Part shown: piece after piece, positions 26,281 to 34,483 of the stretch
Numbering within the stretch: position 1 is the stretch's first letter
How the letters are laid out: each line of letters starts with the position of its first letter
Assembly (NCBI GenBank): GCA_965224795.1
Contig: CBDDAE010000001.1
Coordinates: forward strand, 434,001 to 498,000
Length of the DNA: 64,000 nucleotides
Direction of reading: 5' to 3'
Source: NVTR01 sp036480115
Lineage (GTDB): Bacteria; Pseudomonadota; Alphaproteobacteria; Rhodobacterales; Rhodobacteraceae
Program-made: the position numbers and the translations under genes
The notes under the pieces: generated by a model
What the model was told of the DNA's origin: nothing
The model's database searches: none
The model's input: the letters and a program-made list of their open reading frames with translations, nothing else

Positions 26281-27477
26281 TTAAGTGGTTGAGAATTTCA
26301 GCAGCTTGATGGCGCTAAAGTCGCTGACATCACCGCCAACCCGCTTGGTGGCGTAAAACAGCACGTTCGGTTTGGCTGAAAACGGATCGCGTAAAATGCG
26401 CAGGTCAGGGCGCTCGGCCACTGTATAACCGGCCTCAAAATCACCAAAGGCAATCGCCGCGCCGTTACCAGACGTATCCGGCATATCTTCGGCAATCAGC
26501 ACCGCATAGCCCATCAGACGCGCAGGTTCACCCGCCGCCAGACCGTCAGACCAAAGGAAGCGACCGTCAGCATCCTTCAGCTTGCGAACATTGCCTGCAG
26601 TCTTAGAATTCATCACAAATGTCGCATTGGCCCTGTACTGCGCACCCAGCGCATAGACCACTTCGACAATGCTGTCGGCAGAACCAAAATCACCGTCTAC
26701 ACCAGTTGGCACATAGCCAATGTCACCCCAGGCAGCACTTGCATTGTCAACCTGCGGATGGGTCAAAAAGCCCGTGGGCTTGTCTACACCATCGCCATTG
26801 ATGAACGCCGATGCTTCAGCGCGAGCAAACTTGTCGGCGATCCGACCAGCCAGCCAGCCTTCGATGTCAAAGGCACTGTCATCCAGCAGACGCTGACTTG
26901 CCTTAGGCAAGGCGCTCAGCTCATACAAAGGAATGGAAATACGGTCCAAAGTTGGCGTTCCGGTTTCAGCCACCGAGCCACTTTCAGTCGCCCAGCCAGA
27001 ACCAATATCCGTATGGTCAATCAGCACGTCAAAGCTGGTCGCCTCAACATTCACAACGCTTGCAATCTGGCGCAAAGACGCCGTGGATTTCAGCACAGAT
27101 TTAATCGTCTCGGATGTCTGAGGATCAACCAGATAGCCACCATCAGCAGCCACAGCCGTGGACAACGCTTTGCCTTCCAACTCTAACCCGCGCAGCGCAT
27201 CATCGTCGCCACCACGAACATAGGATTCAAACGCCTTTTGATGCGGTGCATCCACATCCGCAGCCGCACTTAGGGCCGGACGGCCCCGCATCAGTGATTT
27301 TCTATCCAGCATGGTCAATCGCTCTTCCTGTTTTTGCATTTTCAAATTCACATCGGCCTGAAAGTCATTGATTTGGCCAACAAATCCCGCCATGGCGGAC
27401 TTTAGTTCACTGACTGGCAACCGGGTGTCAGACACACCTGTCCCGGCCCCAGACTTGGTCTCGGTTTTTTTCATCAA
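26281..27477 (-). CDS. GTA g5: major capsid protein (HK97 fold)
   Basis: 398 residues; start may be the second Met. An N-terminal delta/scaffold region with a coiled coil (~15-60, QINDFQADVNLKMQKQEERL) is followed by a HK97-fold shell from ~100 (STAVAADGGYLVDPQTSETI, ASLRQIASVVNVEATSFDVL, NATFVMNSKTAGNVRKLKD, LMGYAVLIAEDMPD, and the C-terminal GDFEAGYTVAERPDLRILRDPF). The g4 protease is expected to remove the N-terminal part during maturation. It sits 34 bases after g4. Confidence 0.95.
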   Translation of the reverse strand: MMKKTETKSGAGTGVSDTRLPVSELKSAMAGFVGQINDFQADVNLKMQKQEERLTMLDRKSLMRGRPALSAAADVDAPHQKAFESYVRGGDDDALRGLELEGKALSTAVAADGGYLVDPQTSETIKSVLKSTASLRQIASVVNVEATSFDVLIDHTDIGSGWATESGSVAETGTPTLDRISIPLYELSALPKASQRLLDDSAFDIEGWLAGRIADKFARAEASAFINGDGVDKPTGFLTHPQVDNASAAWGDIGYVPTGVDGDFGSADSIVEVVYALGAQYRANATFVMNSKTAGNVRKLKDADGRFLWSDGLAAGEPARLMGYAVLIAEDMPDTSGNGAAIAFGDFEAGYTVAERPDLRILRDPFSAKPNVLFYATKRVGGDVSDFSAIKLLKFSTT

Positions 27478-27511
27478 ACAATCCTGCTTGGTTAAGGGTG
27501 GTCGGCCTGTC

Positions 27512-28069
27512 TTACGTGGCCAGCATCAGGCGGGCCTCGTCAAAAACATCCGCCAATTCCTGTATTAAATCACTATCAATCCCGTCGTTTTTAGCCCCAA
27601 CTCGGGCCTCAGGCAGCATCGGAAATGTCACCAAAGACACTTCCCACAGCTCCAGTTCCGTCAAGCTGCGCTGCCCCTTGGCATCCTTTTCGGCCTTCAC
27701 AGTGCGATAGCCAATCGACAGCCCATCAATCGCGCCTGCTTCAATCAGCGCCGCCGCTTCACGGCCCTTGGCCACATCGCTTAGCAAGCGGCCCTTCACG
27801 TACAGCCCGCGTTCATCCTCACGCACCTCATCCCATATCCCAATGGGTTGGCTCGGGTCATGCTGCCACAGCATTTTCACCCGACGCCCGGACCCGGCCA
27901 GCGCCTTTAGTGACGCCCCATAAGCCCCGGCCTGAACCACATCACCACCCTTGTCGCGCTTGCCAAAATAGCTTGCATAGCCTTCAATCTTGGTGCCATC
28001 GGTCACGCTAAGCCCATCACCCAGCCGGGCAAATTTACGCTCTGGCGCACCATAATTCACGAAATCCAT
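27512..28069 (-). CDS. GTA g4: prohead protease (HK97 family)
   Basis: 185 residues from the ATG at 28069, chosen because AGGGG lies six bases upstream; a GTG at 28084 inside the g3 gene is an alternative. HK97 protease (peptidase U35/S78) signatures: GYASYFGKRDKGGDVVQAGAY, MLWQHDPSQPIG with the catalytic His, and IDGLSIGYRTV with the catalytic Ser. It matures the prohead by cutting the capsid N-terminus. In R. capsulatus a small g3.5 precedes it; here g3 and g4 are one base apart, so g3.5 is absent. Confidence 0.93.
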   Translation of the reverse strand: MDFVNYGAPERKFARLGDGLSVTDGTKIEGYASYFGKRDKGGDVVQAGAYGASLKALAGSGRRVKMLWQHDPSQPIGIWDEVREDERGLYVKGRLLSDVAKGREAAALIEAGAIDGLSIGYRTVKAEKDAKGQRSLTELELWEVSLVTFPMLPEARVGAKNDGIDSDLIQELADVFDEARLMLAT

Positions 28070-28070
28070 C

Positions 28071-29246
28071 TCAGACCCCTTCACTTAATTTCGGCAATCC
28101 CAACAGGGCCCGCTTTTCAGCATCACTTAAAAACGCCGCCTCACTGACCCGTTTCCACTGACTGTCGCGCTCCCCCGACAATGCCGGCACCTGATCCAGA
28201 TCCGGTTTTAACACCAACTTTTCGCCGGTAAATTCTGACAACCAGTTAGACACAGACGCCGCCACCCGGCTTGCCAATGGCAATACAGTCAGCCGGTAAA
28301 ACGCCCGGTGCGCCTCCTGATAATTCGCGTAAGCCGCATCTCCTGGTATCCCCAGCAACATCGGCGGCACGCCGTAAGCCAACGCAATTTCGCGTGCCGC
28401 TGCTTCCTTGGTTTTCTGAAATTCCATGTCAGACGGGCTGAAACCCATGGGCTTCCAGTCCAATCCACCCTCCAGCAACATCGGCCGCCCGGCATTGCGC
28501 GCGCCCTGATGGTGGCTTTCCATCTCGGCCAGCAAGCGGTCATACTGATCCGAACTCATGGTGCCTTGCCCATCAGAGCCTTTATAAATAATCGCCCCCG
28601 AAGGCCGCGCTGCATTATCCAACAACGCTTTGCTCCAGCGCGACGCCGCATTATGCACATCCACCGCACTGGCCGCGGCCTGCATGGGTGAAAAGCCGTA
28701 ATGATCATCGCTTGGATGAAACGCCTTGATATGGGCAATCGGCAACACGCCATCCCCAACGGTATAACGATGCTTGCGCCCGCCAACCGCGTATTCATAC
28801 GCCACCGGCCAGCCATCCGCGCCCGGCACCAACGACATCCGGTCCGATCGCAACACGTGCAGTTCCCCCGGCACACCATCATCGCCACCAACAGCCTCAA
28901 GATAGCCATCACCCGAAAGCAATACCTGCCCGTAAAGTGCCTCAAACAGCTCAGCCTGCCCCTGCAACCCATTGGGCCGTGCCAGCAACTCCAACACCGG
29001 ATGCACGTCAAACCGACGTTCAGTATCCTGCAACACCAAAGGCAACGCGGACGCCGCTTCCGCAATCAGCTTCACACTGCGAAACCCAACCGGATTGCCC
29101 AAAAACCCCACCTTGGTCAGCGTCACGGTATCACGCGCTGACCAGGCCACACGGCCGCCGCCACCCCAGGCAATCACCGGCCCGGAAGCCGAGGCCTTAA
29201 CCTCAGGCGTCACGTCCGCCCCACGTCCAAAAATCCCAAACTTCAT
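28071..29246 (-). CDS. GTA g3: portal protein (HK97 family)
   Basis: 391 residues. Typical phage portal features: VGFRSVKLIAEAASALPLVLQD near residue 53, HPVLELLARPNGLQGQAELFEALYGQVLLSGDGYLE, HIKAFHPSDDHYGFSPMQAAASAVDVHNAASRWSKALLDNAARPSG, and GVPPMLLGIPGDAAYANYQEAHRAFYRLTVLPL. It forms the dodecameric ring through which DNA enters and leaves the head. A 108-base gap with a recurrent repeat separates it from g2. Confidence 0.94.
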   Translation of the reverse strand: MKFGIFGRGADVTPEVKASASGPVIAWGGGGRVAWSARDTVTLTKVGFLGNPVGFRSVKLIAEAASALPLVLQDTERRFDVHPVLELLARPNGLQGQAELFEALYGQVLLSGDGYLEAVGGDDGVPGELHVLRSDRMSLVPGADGWPVAYEYAVGGRKHRYTVGDGVLPIAHIKAFHPSDDHYGFSPMQAAASAVDVHNAASRWSKALLDNAARPSGAIIYKGSDGQGTMSSDQYDRLLAEMESHHQGARNAGRPMLLEGGLDWKPMGFSPSDMEFQKTKEAAAREIALAYGVPPMLLGIPGDAAYANYQEAHRAFYRLTVLPLASRVAASVSNWLSEFTGEKLVLKPDLDQVPALSGERDSQWKRVSEAAFLSDAEKRALLGLPKLSEGV

Positions 29247-29296
29247 GCCCTAGACACTCCTTCGCCCATCATTCCCGATCCCAATATCTTTGTTCC

Positions 29297-29343
29297 AAAA
29301 ATATCCCCGCCGGAGGCTCTTTTTGATTTTTCGCAGAAAAATC
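29297..29343 (-). repeat. Recurrent intergenic element, copy 3, inside the GTA cluster
   Basis: The core AAAATATCCCCGCCGGAGGC (29297-29317 region) is followed by GATTTTTC (29325-29332), loop GCA, GAAAAATC (29336-29343). It lies in the gap between the large terminase (g2) and portal (g3) genes and matches the copies at 4848 and 7340. Confidence 0.65.
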
Positions 29344-29354
29344 GCAACCTTCCC

Positions 29355-30734
29355 TTACCCAAGCGTTCGCACCCTCGGCCTTGTATATTTAGCAGCTGGT
29401 TCAATCATCAATTCATGCAATGCCCAAACCAGCGCATCCACCCGGTCCGGGCTGCCCTTGCCCTCAAAGCCGCGCGCCGTCATGGCACACATCTGATCCT
29501 CAAGCGCACCCAGCCCGCGCACATGTTTCACCCGACCCTGTTCATATAATGCGGCCACCGGTTCAGCCCGTGCGACTTTACCGCGCGACGCCCGCACCGC
29601 CCGGTAACTCACCATCGGATCAATCTGGCGGATCACACTTTCCACCATATCGCCCCCCTGATTAACCTCAGCCACCAGCCGGTCCGCCCCGTGGCGCGCC
29701 ATGGCGTCCAATGCGGCTGTTGCCCAGCCCTGCGGACTGGCAGCCGACACTGTCGCATCTTCCAGCACATAGGCCTTCCAGCCAGTTGGCGGCCCTTCAG
29801 TCACCGCCCCCACAACCATAATGCCGCATTCATCCGATCCCGCATGCCCGGTGACCGGCGGATCAACCGCCACCACAATGCGCGAACATTCCGGCGCTTT
29901 TTCAACTCCAGCCCGTTCCAGCGCGCCCATACTCCACAGCGCCCCTTCCGCGTCCTCCAACAACACCCCGTCCAGCTCTTGCCGCCCCAGCCGGGTGCCA
30001 GCATAGCGCGTGCGCACTTCCTCCAGAAACGACGCCGCCAGATAGGCCCGGTTGGCTTCAGTTGGCGCATGGGTGGTCACCGTTGATCCATTTGCCAATA
30101 TCGCCTTCAACACTCCGACATTGCGCGGCGTTGTGGTGATCACAGCCCGTGGATCATCCCCCAGCCGCATACAAAACTGCAGCATGTCCCAGGTTTCCTG
30201 ACCCTTTTTCCACTTTGCCAATTCATCCACCCAGGCCCCGTCAAACTGCGGCCCGCGCAATCCCTCGGGCTCAGACGCAGAAAACACCTGCGCCGTGGCC
30301 CCATTGGGCCATTCCAATTGTTTGCGCGTGGCCTTCCAAACCGGCATTCGGTCCGGTGGCGAACAGGCCAAAATGCCGCTTTCGCCAAACACCATCACTT
30401 CGCGCACCTGCTCAATGGTTTCCCCCACCAAAGCAATACGGCGGCACCGCCCGGCATCGGTAGGCTTTGAGCCTTCAACCTGGCTGCGCACCCATTCGGC
30501 GCCGGCGCGGGTTTTCCCCGCACCGCGCCCACCCATGATCACCCATGTTCGCCAGTCCCCCTCAGGCGGCATCTGGTGATCCAGCGCCCAGAACTCAAAC
30601 AAATAGGGCAACGCCAAAAGCGTACCTTCTTCAAGGTCATTCAGAAATGTCTCCTGGATCTGCGGCCCGGCGCAAGCTAGCCATTCGGCATTGGATCTCC
30701 TTGCGCGCGCCGTCAAAGTCGATCGCGTAGTCAT
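29355..30734 (-). CDS. GTA g2: large terminase subunit
   Basis: 459 residues from the ATG at 30734. ATPase domain: Walker A GGRGAGKT at residues 68-75 and Walker B FDGAWVDE at 164-171. Nuclease domain: Asp291 in AVDPPVTG, the acidic ED at 325-326, and SPDRVDALVWAL near 429-440. It pumps DNA into the head and cuts it after a headful. The chosen start gives a 98-base overlap with g1; a TTG at 30716 would shorten the protein by six residues. The frame stays open 44 codons further up but only inside g1. Confidence 0.92.
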   Translation of the reverse strand: MTTRSTLTARARRSNAEWLACAGPQIQETFLNDLEEGTLLALPYLFEFWALDHQMPPEGDWRTWVIMGGRGAGKTRAGAEWVRSQVEGSKPTDAGRCRRIALVGETIEQVREVMVFGESGILACSPPDRMPVWKATRKQLEWPNGATAQVFSASEPEGLRGPQFDGAWVDELAKWKKGQETWDMLQFCMRLGDDPRAVITTTPRNVGVLKAILANGSTVTTHAPTEANRAYLAASFLEEVRTRYAGTRLGRQELDGVLLEDAEGALWSMGALERAGVEKAPECSRIVVAVDPPVTGHAGSDECGIMVVGAVTEGPPTGWKAYVLEDATVSAASPQGWATAALDAMARHGADRLVAEVNQGGDMVESVIRQIDPMVSYRAVRASRGKVARAEPVAALYEQGRVKHVRGLGALEDQMCAMTARGFEGKGSPDRVDALVWALHELMIEPAAKYTRPRVRTLG

Positions 30735-30978
30735 GAATGATACCGGCGTTTTTTCTATTGCTGTCTTCAATTCTCTGCTTCTCTTTGAACAGGACAGTGG
30801 TGAGGGCACCGAACTGGCGGACCAGTTTTTCGGTTTCTGGTGATGGGGTTTCCTCACCGGCCTCAATCCTGTTGGTTGTCGTTTGAAATGCTTTTATTGC
30901 GCGTTTAAATTGCTCCGCTGCTGCCTCTAAAATTTCTTGGGCAGCCCCGTCGTTACCGTCGGGTTTAATCAATGTCAT
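30637..30978 (-). CDS. GTA g1: small terminase subunit
   Basis: 113 residues. Helical and charged throughout (AAQEILEAAAEQFKRAIKAFQTTTNRIEAG, then EKLVRQFGALTTVLFKEKQRIEDSNRK). It is the first gene of the cluster in the place of g1, which has been shown to be the small terminase in R. capsulatus; it lacks an obvious DNA-binding motif, in keeping with random packaging. GAGAGG about 15 bases upstream is a weak ribosome site. Promoter and leader hairpin lie at 31021-31095. Confidence 0.85.
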   Translation of the reverse strand: MTLIKPDGNDGAAQEILEAAAEQFKRAIKAFQTTTNRIEAGEETPSPETEKLVRQFGALTTVLFKEKQRIEDSNRKNAGIIHDYAIDFDGARKEIQCRMASLRRAADPGDISE

Positions 30979-31020
30979 TTATTAGTGTTGCCTCTCATGC
31001 CTTATCCGCACGAGCGAGAT

Positions 31021-31041
31021 AAAAAGCGGCACAAGCGCCGC
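31021..31041 (-). terminator. Terminator-like hairpin in the GTA leader (attenuator candidate)
   Basis: Read on the minus strand: GCGGC, loop GCTTGT, GCCGC, then TTTTT. The stem covers 31041-31026 and the T-run 31025-31021. It lies between the promoter at 31067-31095 and the g1 start at 30978, so both transcripts from that promoter and read-through from mltG meet it. Confidence 0.6.
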
Positions 31042-31066
31042 GATCAGTCTCTTCTAGCTTGCAAGA

Positions 31067-31095
31067 TACCTAGCCTGAATTCGCTGCAAAGTCAA
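31067..31095 (-). promoter_or_regulatory. Sigma-70-type promoter of the GTA cluster
   Basis: Minus-strand -35 TTGACT (31095-31090), a 17-base spacer, and -10 TAGGTA (31072-31067). Transcription would start near 31060, giving a leader of about 80 bases before g1. The flank 31100-31160 is AT-rich with TTAA-C-TTAA at 31137-31145. Confidence 0.65.
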
Positions 31096-31228
31096 GTTTT
31101 TCACCAAACCAAACCGTACGTAAGTATAAGATTTTATTAACTTAATTGAGCACCTTGGATGCATTATCCTTAAGCCCTGCGGGCGGTTTACGCTTCGCTC
31201 AGGGGATAAATTTGGAAAATTGAAAAGG

Positions 31229-32380
31229 TTAGTTGCCGCTTTGGCTGGCTTCAATCTCACGCCACGCAGCAACGTTAATATTATGCTGTTTCAGCGTGGT
31301 GGCAAAGGCATGCCCTCCGGTACCATTGGCCACGAAGAAAATAAAATCGGTGTCCGCCGGGTGCAGCGTAGCCCTGATCGCTTCAATCCCCGGATTGGAA
31401 ATCGGTCCCGGCGGCAGACCTTCGATAATATAGGTGTTGTAGGGTGTCACTTTGCGCAATTCGCTTTGGCGCAAACCCCTGCCCAACACGCCCTGCCCGT
31501 TTGTGACCCCGTAGATCACCGTCGGGTCAGTTTGCAGCTTCATGCCTTTGTTCAGCCGGTTGATGAACACAGATGCCACCTGAGCGCGTTCATCGGGAAG
31601 GCCGGTTTCTTTCTCAACGATCGACGCCAGAATTAATGCTTCTTCCATCGTAGCAATCGGCAAACCTTCGGCCCGATTTGCCCAGGCCTCTTCCAGCCGG
31701 ATAGATTGGGCCTGCTGCATCGCGGCAATTAGATCGGCAAGTCTGTCCCCAGCGCTTACCTCATAGCTGTCAGGCGCAAGGCTGCCCTCTGTCGGAATGC
31801 TGGTAGTGTCAGCTTCAATAAAATCCACCCCCTGCAGGGCCTGCACAATCTGCCAGCTGGTTGCCCCTTCGGCTAGCGCAATCCGGTAACGGGTATCAGC
31901 CTCACCGCGCACTTCTGTATAATGCTCCGGAACATCCGCTGCAGGATCAAACGACGCCACATCAACGAACCTGTTGGTTGTCGGGTCCAGTTCCCGCACC
32001 TGCATTTCCACCCGGTTAATACCAATCCGATAGACAACTTCAGTGCCACATGTGCTGGCCCCGCCGCGGGTGATCAGATCGACAATTTCCACCATGGACG
32101 CGGCTTGCGGCACCAGAAAGCTACCCGCTTTCAACTGTGAATTTTTGCCAGAATAGTCCGTTCCAACACGAAAGATCGACCCGTTGGATATCGCCCCGAG
32201 CGTTTCCAAGTTTTCAGACACTTGCGACATCCGTGCGCCACCTGGCACCCGCAGGCAAATTGCGTCCGCCAGCGGACCGGGCGCTGAATACTGAGTCTTA
32301 CCCCAAGCTATCAGCCCGCCCAACACCAACAGGATAACCACAAAAAGCGACAGCGCATTAGACGCGATATGGCGCCACAT
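31229..32380 (-). CDS. mltG: Endolytic murein transglycosylase MltG
   Basis: 383 residues. One N-terminal membrane helix (ALSLFVVILLVLGGLIAW, 9-26), a LysM-like region, then the YceG domain with catalytic Glu256 in ASIVEKETG and the conserved ASVFINRLNKGMKLQTDPTVIYG and YNTYIIEGLPPGPISNPG. It cuts nascent glycan strands in the periplasm and so sets strand length. Its ATG overlaps the fabF stop by one base (TAATG), so the two are coupled. Older annotations call it aminodeoxychorismate lyase-like, which is not supported. Confidence 0.95.
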   Translation of the reverse strand: MWRHIASNALSLFVVILLVLGGLIAWGKTQYSAPGPLADAICLRVPGGARMSQVSENLETLGAISNGSIFRVGTDYSGKNSQLKAGSFLVPQAASMVEIVDLITRGGASTCGTEVVYRIGINRVEMQVRELDPTTNRFVDVASFDPAADVPEHYTEVRGEADTRYRIALAEGATSWQIVQALQGVDFIEADTTSIPTEGSLAPDSYEVSAGDRLADLIAAMQQAQSIRLEEAWANRAEGLPIATMEEALILASIVEKETGLPDERAQVASVFINRLNKGMKLQTDPTVIYGVTNGQGVLGRGLRQSELRKVTPYNTYIIEGLPPGPISNPGIEAIRATLHPADTDFIFFVANGTGGHAFATTLKQHNINVAAWREIEASQSGN

Positions 32381-33642
32381 TATGCATCCACCTTTTTCAG
32401 AACCAGACTTGCATTGGTGCCACCAAAGCCGAACGAATTGGACAGCGCCACATTGATCACTCGTTCACGTTTCACGTTCGGGGCCAGGTCCAGCTTGGGG
32501 GCCACATCCGGGTTATCCAGATTGATCGTCGGCGGCGCTACAGAATCCCGGATCGCCAGCACGCAAAATATTGCTTCAACAGCCCCTGCTGCCCCCAGCA
32601 AATGGCCAATGGATGACTTGGTGGATGACATGGTCGCCCCTGCCGCCGCGTCGCCCATCAGGCGTTCCACCGCGCCCAGTTCAATGGTGTCGGCCATGGT
32701 CGACGTGCCATGGGCATTGATATAATCAATATCCGCCGGTACCAGCCCGGCACGATCCATTGCGGCCTTCATCGACCGATAGCCACCATTGCCGTCCTCA
32801 GAGGGCGCCGTGATGTGATAGGCATCGCCTGACAGCCCATAGCCCACAACCTCGGCGTAAATGCGCGCTCCACGCGCCACCGCGTGCTCATATTCCTCCA
32901 GCACCACAACCCCGGCCCCTTCGCCCATGACAAACCCGTCCCGGTCCGCGTCATAAGGGCGCGACGCTTTTTCAGGCTCATCCGCCCGTTTGGTCGACAG
33001 CGCCTTGCAGGCGTTAAACCCGGCAATGCCAATTTCGCAAATCGGCGCTTCCGCCCCGCCTGCCAGCATCACGTCAGCATCGTCCAGCATGATCAGCCGC
33101 GCCGCATCGCCAATGGCGTGCGCCCCCGTGGAACAGGCCGTCACCACCGCGTGGTTCGGCCCCTTAAACCCATATCGGATAGACACTTGCCCGGAAATCA
33201 GATTGGTCAGCGCGCCGGGAATAAAGAAAGGCGACACCCGGCGCGGCCCACGTTCTTTCAACGTCACAGCCGTTTCGGCAATCGATTGTAAACCGCCAAT
33301 GCCAGAACCAATCATCACGCCGGTGCGCAGCAGTTCTTCTTCATCATCCGGGGTCCAGCCGGCATCTTCCACCGCCTGAACAGCAGCAGCCATTCCATAC
33401 AAGATAAATTCATCCACTTTGCGCTGGTCCTTGGGCGCCATCCAGTCATCTGGGTTGAACGTGCCGTCGGTGCCATCACCACGCGGAATTTCACAAGCAT
33501 AGGTAGTGCCAAGATTGCTGGCATCAAACCGCGTGATCGGCCCGGCGCCGGATTGCCCGGCCAGCAAACGCTTCCAGGTTTCTTCCACCCCGCAGGCCAG
33601 CGGTGTGACCATGCCCAATCCTGTAACCACAACTCTGCGCAT
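32380..33642 (-). CDS. fabF: 3-oxoacyl-ACP synthase II FabF
   Basis: 420 residues from MRRVVVTGLG; GGGGATA just upstream supports this start over an ATG four codons earlier. The catalytic triad is visible: Cys170 in VVTACSTGAH, His311 in INAHGTST, and His347 in SSIGHLLGAAG. It extends fatty acids by two carbons using malonyl-ACP. In many bacteria fabF directly follows acpP; here three other genes separate them. It is coupled to mltG downstream. Confidence 0.96.
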   Translation of the reverse strand: MRRVVVTGLGMVTPLACGVEETWKRLLAGQSGAGPITRFDASNLGTTYACEIPRGDGTDGTFNPDDWMAPKDQRKVDEFILYGMAAAVQAVEDAGWTPDDEEELLRTGVMIGSGIGGLQSIAETAVTLKERGPRRVSPFFIPGALTNLISGQVSIRYGFKGPNHAVVTACSTGAHAIGDAARLIMLDDADVMLAGGAEAPICEIGIAGFNACKALSTKRADEPEKASRPYDADRDGFVMGEGAGVVVLEEYEHAVARGARIYAEVVGYGLSGDAYHITAPSEDGNGGYRSMKAAMDRAGLVPADIDYINAHGTSTMADTIELGAVERLMGDAAAGATMSSTKSSIGHLLGAAGAVEAIFCVLAIRDSVAPPTINLDNPDVAPKLDLAPNVKRERVINVALSNSFGFGGTNASLVLKKVDA

Positions 33643-33661
33643 CACTATCCCCATTCATCAC

Positions 33662-33681
33662 GTATCTTGGGGTACAGATAC
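33662..33681. other. Inverted repeat upstream of fabF
   Basis: GTATCT (33662-33667), eight-base loop, AGATAC (33676-33681), about 20 bases ahead of the fabF start. A fatty-acid regulator site is one option, an RNA hairpin in the fabF leader another; nothing decides between them. Confidence 0.35.
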
Positions 33682-33736
33682 ACGCCCACAGCAGGTGGGG
33701 GCAAGGGCACAAGGCCCGGTTCGGCAGCTTTCACCG

Positions 33737-34483
33737 CTAAACGAAATCCGCCACAATTTCCTTAGCATCCGCTGCGGCAACAGCCATGGCTTCGCTAAAA
33801 TCAACCGCTTTTTCAAACAACGGCCGCCCGATCACAGCCGCGCCAATCGTGGGGAGGTATTTCAGCCGCGCCACATCATCCAGATCATGCACCAACCCGC
33901 CGGCAATAACCGGCGCACGCAGCCCATCCGCCAGCCCCGATATCAGCCCCATCGAACTGTCAGGATCGCCAATTTCACTATGCACATCGGTGATCATCAC
34001 CGCCGCAAGCGGGCATGCAGAAAACTCCGCGATAAACGCTGCCGGTTCAAACGCTGTGGTCTGACGCCAGCCATCCACAGAAACCTTACCCTCATAAACA
34101 TCCACCGACAGCACAATCTGATCCGGATAATACTTCGCAGCTTCCTTCAGGTAATCCGGGTTGGTGACTGCCGCGGACCCAATAACCAACCGACCAGCCC
34201 CCTGTTGAACAGCATGCGCAATGTGATCCATGGTGGTGAAACCGCCACCAATTTGTACCGAGGTGCCGCAGGTTTTGATAATCTCATCCACCAGCGCGGT
34301 ATTTGCCCCATCCTTGGCCACAGCGTTCAGATCGGTGATATGGATCCACTCAGCCCCGGCAGCGGCGTATCCTTTGGCGGTTTCCACTGGGTCCACATGC
34401 CAGATCGACGGTTCTTCTACCCGGCCCCGGTTCAGCGTTACGCAGTGGCCGTTTTGCAGTTGAATTACTGGTATCAGGTTCAT
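33737..34483 (-). CDS. HisA-like TIM-barrel protein lacking the first catalytic Asp
   Basis: 248 residues, HisA/HisF family, closest in layout to the phosphoribosylformimino-AICAR-phosphate isomerase HisA. The two phosphate-binding Gly motifs are kept (QIGGGFTT at 77-84, VIAGGLVHDLDD in the second half), as is Asp128 in SVDVYEGKVSVDGW. However, the position of the essential first Asp (IDL in HisA) is Gln8 in PVIQLQNG. No other his genes are nearby. It is therefore a paralogue of unknown reaction, or an altered HisA, not a safe hisA. Confidence 0.8.
   Translation of the reverse strand: MNLIPVIQLQNGHCVTLNRGRVEEPSIWHVDPVETAKGYAAAGAEWIHITDLNAVAKDGANTALVDEIIKTCGTSVQIGGGFTTMDHIAHAVQQGAGRLVIGSAAVTNPDYLKEAAKYYPDQIVLSVDVYEGKVSVDGWRQTTAFEPAAFIAEFSACPLAAVMITDVHSEIGDPDSSMGLISGLADGLRAPVIAGGLVHDLDDVARLKYLPTIGAAVIGRPLFEKAVDFSEAMAVAAADAKEIVADFV

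Larger units (their letters stand above)
16584..30978 (-). mobile_element. Rhodobacterales-type gene transfer agent (GTA) structural cluster
   Basis: Seventeen minus-strand genes in the order known from the Rhodobacter capsulatus GTA: small terminase, large terminase, portal, prohead protease, capsid, adaptor, stopper, tail terminator, tail tube, two small tail proteins, tape measure, distal tail, hub, cell-wall peptidase and the giant g15, then a coupled DUF2793 gene. No gene is broken. No integrase, repressor, replication or lysis gene is present, and the tape measure is short, all as in GTAs. The plus strand is markedly C-rich here and the genes look GC-richer than their neighbours. In R. 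capsulatus such particles package random host DNA of about 4 kb; regulation and lysis genes lie elsewhere. Confidence 0.95.

Noticed and set aside
28556..29065. 169-codon open frame within the portal gene in another frame
   Set aside because: Cys/Trp/Arg-rich composition typical of an out-of-frame reading of GC-rich DNA.
16584..30978. Active prophage
   Set aside because: No integrase, repressor, replication or lysis genes and no flanking repeats were seen; gene set and order match a GTA.
31137..31145. CtrA-like TTAA repeat upstream of the GTA promoter
   Set aside because: The spacing between the TTAA halves is one base instead of the seven of the CtrA site.
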